Shown here: one piece after another, positions 23,301 through 32,601 of the stretch
How positions within the stretch are numbered: position 1 is the stretch's first letter
Layout of the letters: each line of letters starts with the position of its first letter
Assembly: GCF_964355755.1 (NCBI RefSeq)
Contig: NC_092670.1
Span: 3,003,001-3,063,000, forward strand
Length of the DNA: 60,000 bases
Source: Antedon mediterranea
Taxonomy: Eukaryota; Echinodermata; Crinoidea; Comatulida; Antedonidae
Reading direction: 5' to 3'
The notes under the pieces: generated by a model
What the model saw: the letters and a program-made list of their open reading frames with translations, nothing else
Database searches by the model: none
What the model was told of the DNA's origin: nothing
Made by a program: the position numbers and the translations under genes

Positions 23301-26300
23301 CAGAAAGAAGCAATTAAACACTGTTATTTCAAAGTTCGGAACGCCCGTAATTACTACGGAAATTTGGCCCAATATTACGGACGTAGGGAAATGAAGATAA
23401 ATAGGGTACTACGGAAATACTTAAATGATGGGGAATCCCCGGCAAAATGCAATGACTACGGACAAATCAACGACCCATATGACGGGGTTTTCCATGTACC
23501 TTCTCATGACGCACACAGTCAGAAATTCATTCTGAGCCTGTTCAGAAACATATCTAAAAAATAAATTCTTCAATGCCTTAGCATCTTCTCTTGAGTAGTG
23601 GTGTTTTACTAATATTTCAAGTTCATTTTATTAGGTAAAATTTTACACGCAAAAACAAACGCACGCATTTCTATTAACATTTGTTTACCAGTGTTTCATT
23701 TACATCTTACAACATTCTAATTCTTAATAATTATATATTTTCCTCAATTGTTTCTTCCGATAAAATAAATCGTATTCTTAAAGCACTTTATAATAATAAT
23801 AATAATAATTATTATTATATATTATTAATTATATTAATTATTGGTTAATTAATTAGAGCCGACGACGTTAGCATATTGCCGTTTATCGTACATATTATTA
23901 CACATCGTTTTCTGCTTTGCGTACGTCGGAACAGTGATGATTAAACTTGATAGAAGTAAAAGTATTTTTCACCCTGCTGCTCTAGCCCGCTACGTCACAC
24001 GAGATGACTCATTCATTAGATGAAATCAAGCAGCTTTATAGTACTACACTTTGACATTTTTGTTAAAATGGAAACTCCACTATAATTTCACCTGTTGAAT
24101 CCAAAAAACGGCTGGGAAAAGAGTCGACAAATCCCAAAGCATTTCTGGTATTTATGAGTCCCATGATATTACTATAATTCGCTGTCAGATAATCATTGAA
24201 TTATTATCAAAACAGTCCATTGAAGTTTTTGTTTGTAATAGGATACTTGAAGTGACCCCAGACTTGACCTTAGCAATAACAATAAGTGAGCAGCGTTTTT
24301 TGTAAGAAATATTCTTGTTTTACATTGCAACGACAATGAATATAAAAAACAGGAAATGTACGTAATTTAGCTATTCTAGTTAGGTCTATTTTACCATCGC
24401 ATGTGGCTATCTCTATCTATACTAATTAAATCCTGGTAAATATCATTAAATATTTTTTAATATAAACTGAATATATGCATGTGATGCCAGATTACATTTT
24501 CAGTTTGTCCGATATCTTAATCTATGCATTTGTGCTAATGACATGATTGTGATATATTGCATATTAAGTCGAATAGGCCTATATTGGACTTAAGTTGCAA
24601 CCAATTGCCTTAAAGTTTAATTCAGAAGTAAATGATAAAACAATTTGCCATATTATGGCTGTAGCATTAGTTAACTCTGTAGTTGATGTATGTGTAATGG
24701 TTGTCGATCGTAATGCAAGACCGTTCGTGTTGGACGTGTCAAATTCACTTACTGCTGATGCCTCGTGTGTGGTCGTACCAATCGCCATTGTAGTTGACTC
24801 TGCAGAAAAAAATGTAATAATATTAAAAAGCACTATTTCCATATTATTAAATATATTGCCATATTTTTCCTTTTTTTTTTGTATAATCACTTTAATTAAA
24901 CTTTTCTAAACATAATAAAAGTTTGAGGGGAGCTCTTCTTTAAGGAGAAAACTAATGATCAAAACGTACCAAGCACGAACCATTTACGCAGGAGGCTGGA
25001 AAAAGCTTTGTTTCCAGCGTCGCGGGACACTAACTCACATAATAAAAATATTTCTTTTGAGTCTGGTATTTTTCTCGATAAAATAAAAATTGCAAAGATT
25101 ATCCCTGTCTATAAAGGAAACATTGATGAAATTATAAATTACCACCCGATATCAGTGTTACCTGTATTTTCAAAAATCTTTGAAAAGGCAATGCATAATA
25201 GTCTATATATAATGACTATCGAACCAAATTTTAAATTTTAAACACCCACCAATATGGGTTTCGTGCTAAACACCTGACCTCAAACGCCGCACTTGAACTA
25301 ATTAAAGATACTAGAAAAAATCTTAAAATGTTTTTGATGTAATTTTTCCAGATCTTTCCATTACTGTATTTTTTATTGAGTATACCTTGCGCAATTTTGC
25401 GTAAATTTTCCACCAATATAATAAGGTCAATTGGTATTTTTTTATATTAATTTAGGCAGTAAAATGATCATGTGAGTTTTTCACGATAACACTATCTACT
25501 GCACTTGCACGGTGATCTGTTCTCGTCGCGATGTAGTTTTTGACGGTTGGAAAGTAGTATATGTAAACATTCTGGATGGGGTGTCACGAAAGCTCAGACC
25601 ACGAAAGCTCAGACCCCCTAAGACCTAAGATCACGAAAGCTAAGACCCAACACCTAAGATTACAAATACTAAGATATACTACAGCTTAAAAACAATACTT
25701 GTTTATCCATACATAATTTTAAACACAGTAGGTTTCATTTATTACCATAAATATAATTTAATACTACCGCAAAACATAGATAAACTCACATTATTTTCGC
25801 CCGTTGAGTAAATGTATATTTTTTCTTTACAACAAACAAACTTGACGGGTTGTTTGTTGGTATATATTTACTCCATTGTGTTGGTTCAGAGGATGTTTTT
25901 CTTACGCACCTGCCTTTCTTGTATTTTGACTCCAAATTTGTTGACTAACTTTATCCTGAACACCACACATTAAAATTAGGACTTATAAGTACTTTCAGAA
26001 GGAGAAACACATAATAACAAATAAATAAATCCTTTAAATTGATGATTTTACAGATGTGTTTCTTTGTATACTGTAATGTAACTCCTCGAGCTCCCCATGC
26101 TCAATGTTTTTGTTTCTATGGAGCGCCAAAAGAGCAACAATAATAGTACAAGTATAAAAACAGAAAGAAAACGAAACAAAAAAACTTATCATGATTTTTA
26201 AATTAAAATTTATTTGCCAGTATTTATTTCTTCGTACTTGCATGATTATACTATTATCATTACAATTTTAATTTTACATTGTTCCATCCACACTGTAGAT

Positions 26301-27902
26301 GGACTCCACAGAGTTTTCAGCCCTCTATATAATTTTTGCTCTTTTGACGTTCCATAGAAACAAAAACATTGAACATGGCCCATGGGGTAGGCCTACTGTA
26401 CTGTAGGCTAGTCATTTTGTGTGCGAGAAAAACGTCTGTAAAATCATCAATTTAAAAATGTATTTGTTACTTTTTATGTGATTCTTTTTCATGAAAGTGC
26501 CAATTCTAAGGTGTGGTATTCAGAATAAATGTTAGGAGTTAAAATACAAGGCAGGTGCGAAAGATAAATATTTGTAATCTTAGGTGTTGGGTCTTAGCTT
26601 TCGTGATCTTAGGTCTTAGGGGGTCTGAGCTTTCGTGGTCTGAGCTTTCGTGACACCCATTCTGGATGTGACCCTACATTGTTTTCACAGTGTAATGATG
26701 TGATTATGAGATTATTACTAAAATGTCTATTTTAAGGAGATCTTAGAAAGACGTGGCTATATATTCAATAAAGCTAGGCCTTGGCCTACTAGGTATGTAC
26801 TGATGCTGCTGCTTGGCTTAGCTAGGCTGTGATGGCCTTACAGCAGCAGTGAAGTTTGTTATGGCAATCACCCAGCTTCGGACTACACATCATGATCTAG
26901 GGTACCTGAACAATTTTTCTTTTTCTTTCACGTCACTTAACAATTTTGTGATGTGAACAATACAATTTGTTTGTAGATGATTTTGTGTTTCAAAATTATT
27001 AATGTGCGAGAAAACCCAGTAACGATAAATAGGGCGAAACGACCAAGCCTTTTCGAACTTATGAATATATAGGCCTAGACATGGATCCAAGCCTAGCTAG
27101 TTAGGCTAAGTAGAAAGCTGGCTTAAAATTAATAAGCAACTTAATTAAGATGATGCTGTTGTACAGTGCAAATCATAATGTTATATGTAAAACATACTGA
27201 AGAAATATCACATGGGCCTTAAACATTTGCATTCATTAGGCCTAATTAACCAAAAATTACACCAATGCGTTCACCACGAACACAACTCGTACGTCGCGAA
27301 GTATAACGCGTTTATTGACGTATTGTAAACTAATAACCTCTCCTTTAAGTTACTGAAAAAAATTGTAATATATTAAAAAACACTATTTTCTGCCCGACGT
27401 TTTAGAAATGAGTTGTTGGGAAATAGTCATATTTCCTATTTTTTTTGTATAATTACACACTTAAACGTAAGAGCTGGGGGGAGCTATACTTTAAGGAAAA
27501 AACTAATGATAACGATCAAAACGGTCTTTATCATAGTACCAAGCACGAACCATTTACGCAGGAGGCTGGAAAATGTTTGTTTCAAGCGTCGCAGGAAGCT
27601 AAGATGAAAGCCAAGAAGTACTTACCAGTGGAATTTGATTCAATGGAAAGAAGACCCAACGTGACAGAGACTGCAACAACTACTAATATTAACATAACTG
27701 CTCCTATAATAATGAACACATGTTCGTCAATCCAGGATTTGCACGCCGACGTATCCTGTTGCTCCACATCTTCATCGACAACAAAACGTTTGATAGCCCG
27801 GCATCTTATTTCAGCCGGTGTATTATCGTCTGCCGTTCCTGAAATTGAAATAGTGCTTGCCTCAACGTCTGTGTTTCCATTTGTTTCTTTTCCACTATTC
27901 AT
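17104..27902 (-). CDS. Type II membrane protein with fibrinogen-related domain (FIBCD1-like plan), five exons
   Basis: Minus-strand gene read from 27902 to 17104. Exon 1 (27626-27902) gives a cytoplasmic N-terminus of ~60 residues and a membrane segment; exon 2 (right end 24799) a Ser/Thr-rich stalk; exons 3-5 (19891-20019, 19219-19480, 17104-17348) a full fibrinogen-related domain. Phases fit at exon 1/2 (phase 1), 3/4 (phase 0) and 4/5 (phase 1). The exon 2/3 join is less certain, and another small exon may lie in 20.1-24.6 kb. The FReD carries the calcium-site pattern Asp-Arg-Asp-Asn-Asp and four Cys. Family members bind acetylated sugars or microbial glycans, and FIBCD1 is a type II membrane receptor. 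Role here, inferred: surface glycan recognition. AATAAA lies about 160 bp past the stop. Confidence 0.75.
18081..18300. other. FReD intron 4 sequence, no gene
   Basis: A short open frame here (18081-18275, +) has no domain and lies in the intron of the opposite-strand gene. The intron between 17349 and 19218 otherwise holds AT-rich sequence and the perfect hairpin at 18301-18387. Confidence 0.45.
18301..18387. repeat. Near-perfect ~42-bp inverted repeat (hairpin) in FReD intron 4
   Basis: The left arm 18301-18342 begins AAGTATCTTGAAAATATTCT. The right arm 18347-18387 is its reverse complement, missing one base of an A/T run, around a four-base A spacer. CTTTTGCAGTTA occurs both 40 bp before and directly after the structure. 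It could be a tiny MITE, a template-switch product or an assembly fold. Confidence 0.9.
19219..19480 (-). CDS. FReD gene exon 4, N-terminal half of the fibrinogen-related domain
   Basis: After the acceptor TATGATCAG the exon encodes VIQRRQDGSVDFYRNWKEYK then EGFGNVNTEFWLGNEQINRL and SNYVLTISGYTGTA, all signature FReD segments. 262 bp, ending with one base of a Gly codon before a GTTAGT donor. The start by splice phase is GTG (Val), not a translation start. Confidence 0.95.
19891..20019 (-). CDS. FReD gene exon 3, start of the fibrinogen-related domain
   Basis: Encodes GDCGNISQFYPVSGEYVIQP followed by INVYCDIREDGKWT, with the two Cys of the first FReD disulphide. The usual Gly-Gly-Gly-Trp-Thr is reduced to Gly-Lys-Trp-Thr. 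The donor is GTAAGA. The acceptor is uncertain: TTTTAAAG just before Trp at 20019 is one choice; ATATCAG about 45 bp further upstream, in phase 1, would extend the exon (SFSHHNTRQTLYILK). Confidence 0.85.
20360..20512. mobile_element. MITE, ~150 bp with ~50-bp inverted termini
   Basis: Left arm TTGACACTATCAAACT followed by TATGTGTCAAAAAA and GATGTGCCC; the right arm gives the same blocks in reverse complement (GGGCACATC, TTTTTTGACACATA, AGTTTGATAGTGT). The middle is about 40 bp. It sits upstream (intron side) of FReD exon 3. No clean target duplication is seen. Confidence 0.8.
20513..24601. other. Long FReD intron, mostly repeats, no exon recognised
   Basis: Contains a direct duplication (about 21224-21350 and 21369-21513, sharing ACCATTAATAGTGGATTTTT and GTCAAACATTGTCACGTAAA), a 140-codon open frame at 21726-22148 (+) with hydrophobic stretches but no family resemblance, an (AAT)n microsatellite near 23790-23830, and the second copy of a dispersed repeat at 23965-24330. 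A missing FReD-gene exon could lie here, but none is obvious. Confidence 0.5.
23965..24330. repeat. Dispersed repeat, copy 2
   Basis: Same family as 5015-5640: CTGCTGCTCTAGCCCGCTACGT-like start, ATGGAAACTCCACTATAATT, CATTTCTGGTAT and GCAGCGTTTTTTGTAAGAA are collinear. This copy is more compact. Confidence 0.75.
24602..24799 (-). CDS. FReD gene exon 2, Ser/Thr-rich stalk
   Basis: The acceptor TTTTTTCTGCAG and phase 1 match exon 1, making Glu at the junction. The product STTMAIGTTTHEASAVSEFD then NTNGLALRSTTITHTSTTEL is rich in Thr and Ser, as expected for an O-glycosylated stalk between a membrane anchor and a lectin domain. The left border is uncertain: GTTGCA after 24602 keeps phase 1; GTTTTA after 24642 would be phase 0 and fit the other acceptor choice for exon 3. 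Confidence 0.6.
24800..25020. repeat. Segment duplicated at 27350-27610
   Basis: Shares GAAAAAAATGTAATA, ATATTAAAAA-CACTATTT, TTTTTTTTGTATAATCAC-like and ACCAAGCACGAACCATTTACGCAGGAGGCTGG-type blocks with the sequence beside exon 1. The duplicate lies next to exon 2 in one case and exon 1 in the other, so the intron between them begins and ends with related sequence. Confidence 0.7.
25030..25345 (+). mobile_element. Fossil non-LTR reverse transcriptase fragment
   Basis: Translation gives IAKIIPVYKGNIDEIINYHP then ISVLPVFSKIFEKAMHNSL, and in a second frame HQYGFRAKHLTSNAALELIK. These are the N-terminal RT segments (Lys-x-Ala-x-Ile-x-Pro, Asn-Tyr-x-Pro-Ile-Ser, Gln-x-Gly-Phe-Arg) of jockey/CR1-type elements. 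It is truncated on both sides, frameshifted, and lies antisense in the FReD-gene intron. Confidence 0.88.
25579..26658. mobile_element. 1.08-kb foldback DNA element with 10-bp target duplication (Mutator-like)
   Basis: Both ends read GGGTGTCACGAAAGCTCAGA inward. The outer ~95 bp are essentially identical inverted copies, and weaker inverted similarity runs to the middle (CACCTGCC, TTTTTGTTTCTATGGA, TTTACAGA). The element is bounded by ATTCTGGATG at 25569-25578 and again at 26659-26668, a 10-bp target-site duplication. Long inverted termini plus a 9-11-bp duplication are the mark of Mutator-like elements. No transposase is present, so it is non-autonomous. Confidence 0.88.
26669..27349. other. 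FReD gene intron 1, no gene seen
   Basis: Non-coding, with AGGCCTA and CTAGGC-type repeat debris. A 66-codon open frame at 26890-27090 (-) has no recognised domain. Confidence 0.45.
27626..27902 (-). CDS. FReD gene exon 1, cytoplasmic tail and membrane anchor
   Basis: ATG at 27902 opens MNSGKETNGNTDVEASTISI, a polar acidic tail with no signal peptide. At about residues 61-85 comes HVFIIIGAVMLILVVVAVSV plus TLGLL, a single strong membrane helix. With Arg/Lys and Asp/Glu before it and an N-glycosylation site (Asn-Ser-Thr) just after, an N-in type II topology is favoured. The perfect donor GTAAGTAC at 27625 leaves phase 1, completed by AG at exon 2. Confidence 0.75.
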
Positions 27903-28009
27903 AATTCGAATGTAATTGATAGATTTCAGTTTATAAAACTAAACCCCCCAACAGTTCCAGTGATTATGACTGTCATGCATCCAAATCGTATCCGGATATT
28001 CACCCCCTG

Positions 28010-28655
28010 GACATTTACCCCCGGAAAACTACCCCACGGACAACCACCACCTGGACAACTACCCCCTTAGGACAACTACCCCTTTAGGACAACTACCCCC
28101 TTAGGACAACTACCCTTTAGGACAACTACCCCCCGGACAAATACCCCCCGGACAACTACCCCCTTAGGACAACAACCCCCTTAGGACAACTACCCCCTTA
28201 GGACAACTACCCCCGGAAAAAAAACCCTTAGAAAAATTACCCTCTGACAATTACTCCCCGGACAATTACCACCCCCCCGGGTAATTACCCCGCGGACAAC
28301 TACCTCTGACACAATACTCCCGTAGGACAACTACCTCCTGAACCTGGACAATACTCCGAGGGCAAATAATCTTTTAGGACAACTACCTCCGTAGGACAAC
28401 TAACCCCTGGACAACTAACCCCCGGACAATTACCCCTAGGAACAATTACCCCCTGACAATTCCCCCCCCCCCCCCGGGTAATTACCCCGCGGACAACTAC
28501 CTCCTGGACCTGGACAATACTCCGAGGGCAAATAATCTTTTAAGACAACTACCTCCGTAGGACAACTAACCCCTGGACAACTACCACCCAGACAACTATC
28601 CCTTTAGAACAACTACCCCCCGGACGGACAACTACCACCCAGACCATTCAACAAC
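28010..28655. repeat. C-rich minisatellite, GGACAACTACCCCC(TTA) unit
   Basis: About 40 imperfect units of 12-19 bp, each GGACAA(C/T)TACC followed by a C-run and often TTA. Strand asymmetry is extreme (C and A on the plus strand). A longer sub-block containing CCCGGGTAATTACCCCGCGG and TACTCCGAGGGCAAATAATC is itself repeated (about 28270-28400 and 28465-28580). The same motif returns in inverted orientation at 28770-28835. Confidence 0.92.
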
Positions 28656-28769
28656 CTGACTCTGCAACAGTGTATAATAGGAATTAATAACTATATTTTA
28701 ATTCGTTACTTTGACGAATTACTATTCATTATTGTAAACAAAAGTAAAAGATTGAACATAAATATAGTC

Positions 28770-28835
28770 CTAAGGGAGGGGGTAGTTGTCCGGGGGAGGG
28801 GGTAGTTGACCGGGGGATTGTTGACCGGGGGGTAG
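28770..28835. repeat. Inverted copy of the C-rich minisatellite motif
   Basis: Reads CCTAAGGGAGGGGGTAGTTG then TCCGGGGGAGGGGGTAGTTG, the reverse complement of the unit in the preceding array. The array plus this block could fold into a long stem around ~115 bp of unrelated sequence. Confidence 0.85.
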
Positions 28836-28904
28836 GCTTCGCATTTTCCTATCTCCTCCTACGATAATTGTTTTTAATAGCTGAAAACCGGTTGAACAGC
28901 TAGA

Positions 28905-30960
28905 GTACACCATCATAATGTTGAAGACAGGCCGATTTTCTTAAAAAAATACTATTTTGATAGATTTAATATATGATTATACAAATGTATTGATTTGCGA
29001 TGAATGGAACATCCCAATCTCTCAGTCTGCCAGAGTTTGGTTTAACACAAGTAGGTAAATTTATGAGCCCTTGGTTTAACACATACGGTAGGTAAATATA
29101 TGGGCCCTTTGAGAATAAACTTGCAATACTTTGACAATACTGTAAATACCTATTAACTATTTTTAGTCCTCATTTGAATCGAACATTTCTTACTGTGAAT
29201 GTTCGTACTGTTAGATGTAATATAAAAATATATACAGATAAACTTTATTACTGAGATTGTGGTTAGGATCTACTGTTAGATATATAAACACATTATTATA
29301 TACAAATACACTTTATACTGACAGTTCCTTCTCAACGTTTGTATTAATTAATAATTACCAATAAAATAAACGTCGTAGTGGTGTATCGTGACATGTACTT
29401 TAATATTTCAATCGATTATGACAGTGACAGTTTTAACAAAGTATTAAATCGCAAATGTTTTACTGTATTTAGAGGTACAGGTATATTATTTATAGGCCTA
29501 TAAAACACGAAAAAAATATTTCGTTACTGAGTGGATAAAGAATATATTTAAAAATTGTTCCTCTTTGTACCTATCCGCTTTCCCATCCCTCAACCCTAAT
29601 GTTACATACAAAACACAAATTGGTTTCTTTAAATGAGTCCAAATCAAAAATTTGGACTCATTTTGATAAGGTTCTCCTTCGGAAGTAATTCCCAGGGTGC
29701 TAATTTTAGTTGACTAAATAAATCATCGTGTCTATTTATTCGTTTCTTTAAACGACAATGTATTATAGTCCTGCGGTACGTACATTTGAAATTGCCAGTT
29801 TTGCTACGCTGAAATTACTGTGTATTCGAGAACCATCTGTGGGCACGACCTAGATGGTAAGCGAGCGAGTACAGCATCATAATGTTGAATGAAGACAGGC
29901 CGATTTTCTTTAAAAAATACTATTTTGATAGATTTAATATACGTTTATAAAAATGTATTGATTTGCGATGAATGGAACATTCCAATCTCTGTTCCACAAG
30001 TGTCTATTCCCTCAGGCGTCGTAAAGGCAAGTACAGGTACTGTATACTCATAACAGAAATTCGATCCATTTTTTTTCCCAATCTGTGCTGCAGAGGTTGG
30101 ATATAAATTTTTTTTAAACGGATAATGAGCTAGCGTTTTCACTCGCCGTATATTATGTACACATCTTTATTATTGCAGTTAAACCACCCACATCATCACC
30201 CTTCCCTCACTGGCATGAGTAGCGTTGTAAAACGAGTAGAGGATAGGCCTACGGTACATCACATGCCCTAAACGCAGAACAACTTTGGTGGGTAGGGTAG
30301 GAACCAACTTAAGTATGAATTGGCTCTAAGAAACAATTGAAAACCATTAGGCCTATACTAATTAAGTTGAGTTAGATAATTTAATATTTATTGACGATTA
30401 AATCGAATTTATGATTTTCCCCGAATAGAGGTGATTTTCACAAATCGTTTTACATTATATAAACATATACACGTCGTAGTGATGTATCGTTACATGTACT
30501 GTACTATTTCAATCGACTAGGACGGTGATAGTTCCAACAAAGTATTACATCGCAATGGTTTACTGTGTTTAGTGGTATATTATTTGTAAAACATGAAAAA
30601 ATTAATATTTCGTTACTAAATGGATAAAGAATATATTTAAAAATGTTTCCTCTTTGCACCCATCCTCTTCCCCATTCCTCAACCCTAATGTTACATACAA
30701 AACACAAATTAAGTTTGTTTAAATTTGACTTAAACATATTGGTCTCATTTTGTGACAAGTTTCTCTTTCGGAAGTAATTCCCAGGGTGCTAATTTTAGTT
30801 CAGTACATACATCACAGTGTCTATTTATTCGTTCCTGTAAACGACATGTATTATTGTACTGCGGTACGTACATTTGAAATCGCCAGTTTTTTAACGCTGA
30901 AATTATTATGTATTCGAGAACCATCTGTGGGCACGACCTAGATGGTACGCGAGCGAAGCG
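28905..30960. repeat. Tandem duplication, ~1.0-kb units (28.9-29.87 and 29.87-30.96 kb)
   Basis: Both units start with CATCATAATGTTGAA and GACAGGCCGATTTTCTT, then TTGATTTGCGATGAATGGAA. They later share CGTCGTAGTG, TCAACCCTAATGTTACATAC, TTCCCAGGGTGCTAATTTTA and end with CGAGAACCATCTGTGGGCACGACCTAGATGGTA. The offset is 964 bp at the start and about 1080 bp in the middle because of indels. On the minus strand both keep an open frame through LAPWELLPKE (see findings). The second unit ends in the palindrome AGATGGTACGC...GCGTACCATCT at about 30932-30971. Confidence 0.85.
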
Positions 30961-31137
30961 AGCGTACCATCTAGTTATAGGAATTACAACAAATCCTTTA
31001 CTGTTTGTAATTGTACTTTTGCTTATAATAATGCTAGAAAATATTGTTGACTCTTGAGGACGATCAAACATTAATAGGGAAGTCGAACTCAACAGTTTTT
31101 TTAAGAATGCTAGAAGTAACTTACCGTATTTATCCAA

Positions 31138-31547
31138 ATAAATACCCCAGGCATTTATTGTTCAGAGGGGTGTTTAGGGGGAGGGGTGTTTATTCAGTGG
31201 AGGTGTAATATGGTAACATGTATAATCAAATAAATACACCCTAGATATAAAAAATACAACACAATTAATATCGTAATAAGAATAACTGGATTAAACCTCC
31301 TTCATCTGGGTGCAAGTACAATCATGATATTAAAAAGGTCGGAGACAACTATAATAGACCAATTCATTGTCATAATTGTGTATGACACTGTTGTATAATA
31401 TTTTTGAATGTCACCGACAAATTATACATATACATGGCTGTTCCCAGTGTACATATATATGTATAAGCAACTGATTTACCATATGTTAACTATAACCATG
31501 CTTACAATTAATAAAACTTGCATTTACAATATTTATTGTAGATTTGA
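31138..31547. other. Intergenic, no gene seen
   Basis: AT-rich sequence with a GGGGTGTTTA / GGAGGGGTGTTTATTCA G-rich patch at 31165-31205, similar in style to the G-rich patch before the duplicated unit at 10.98 kb. No coding frame is supported. Confidence 0.4.
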
Positions 31548-31620
31548 GCATCAACTCGTGATAACAACTCCTGATTATTATACCGTATAATAATCAGGAG
31601 TTGTTATCACGAGTTGATGC
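31548..31620. repeat. Perfect palindrome, 36-bp arms with 1-base loop
   Basis: The left arm 31548-31583 starts GCATCAACTCGTGATAACAA; the right arm 31585-31620 is its exact reverse complement; one C separates them. Perfect arms this long without a spacer are normally unstable. Confidence 0.95.
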
Positions 31621-31721
31621 TGTGTCATACTGTACGTTTGGTGTTGTATAACTTGAGGTACTGTTATATTGTGATTGTGATTGTTTGTTGTTGGATTGGT
31701 GTTGTGAATTATTTATTGTAA

Positions 31722-32601
31722 GGGCCCGTTTCTGCTGCCAAAAATATACCATATATATACGGTATATTTTATATACGGTATATTTTTTGGCAGCAGAAAC
31801 GGGTCTCATAAAAAATATTCCGTATTATATGCGGTATATATACCGCATAAATATCCCCATCGTTTGTGGATATTATACGATATATTCCAAAATATACTGT
31901 ATATTTCGTACCCCGTTTCTGCTGCACTCAAAATATACCGTATATGTGACCCGGCCCATGGCACGAGGTCAAAAACTAACAGAACGTGACGCGTTTGTTT
32001 GGTTTTTCTGCTGCATTGACACACATGTGTATAAGCAAGCAACAGATCAAAATGTCACTCTGTGGACTGGAGAAATAACTATTTTTGCAATTCAATTGTG
32101 GGGAGCAGCGAAGGTTGGGGAGACTGCATGGCAACAGAAAAGGTCGTCTTCTAGCCCTAGCGACTCTTCTTCTAGCCCTCCTGTCATCATCATCATCATC
32201 ATCATCGATGAAGTTGGATGTTCCGAGAAGAACAGCAGCCAAAGTTATCAGCAAACGCTGTCGTCTTCTTTGCATAAATCTAGTCAATGCCCATTCTACA
32301 TTTCTAGATTGTGCTTGTATGTGCGGTGTAAATTCGTAGCCACTTCTGCTCATTAGATTTAAAATAGAAAGCAATGCTACGATGTTTTGAGAAACCATCA
32401 TTGTTTTGTTTTTGTCAGGTATAAACCTCACTACACGAGACTCTAGGTCAATCTATACTTCCGTCTCATGAAGTGCATTTTGGGTAAAATGAAAGCCAAC
32501 TTTTTCACAGCCCACCCACGAAGTATGTGCAGCGGAAACAGTGCACGAATTTCATAATTATATGGTATATGTACGGTATATTTTGGATTGGCAGCAGAAA
32601 C
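31722..32601. mobile_element. PIF/Harbinger-like element, second copy of the family at 8.8 kb
   Basis: The left end GGGCCCGTTTCTGCTGCC follows a TAA. The right end reads GGCAGCAGAAAC before a damaged terminus. ATACGGTATATTTT-type subterminal repeats and the inner GTTTCTGCTGC / GCAGCAGAAAC copies match the layout at 8765-9587, and ACACATGTGTATA aligns with ACACGTGTATATA there. A (TCA/ATC)n run at 32185-32207 gives misleading Asp- or Ser-rich frames. No transposase or intact Myb-like frame is left. Confidence 0.7.

Noticed and set aside
27445-27915. 156-codon plus-strand frame opposite FReD exon 1
   Set aside because: Shadow of the minus-strand exon, which has a start, a membrane helix and a perfect in-phase donor.
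31976-32431. 151-codon minus-strand frame with an Asp-rich stretch
   Set aside because: The Asp run is the (ATC)n microsatellite read in one frame; the region is the interior of a PIF-like element, with no recognisable domain.
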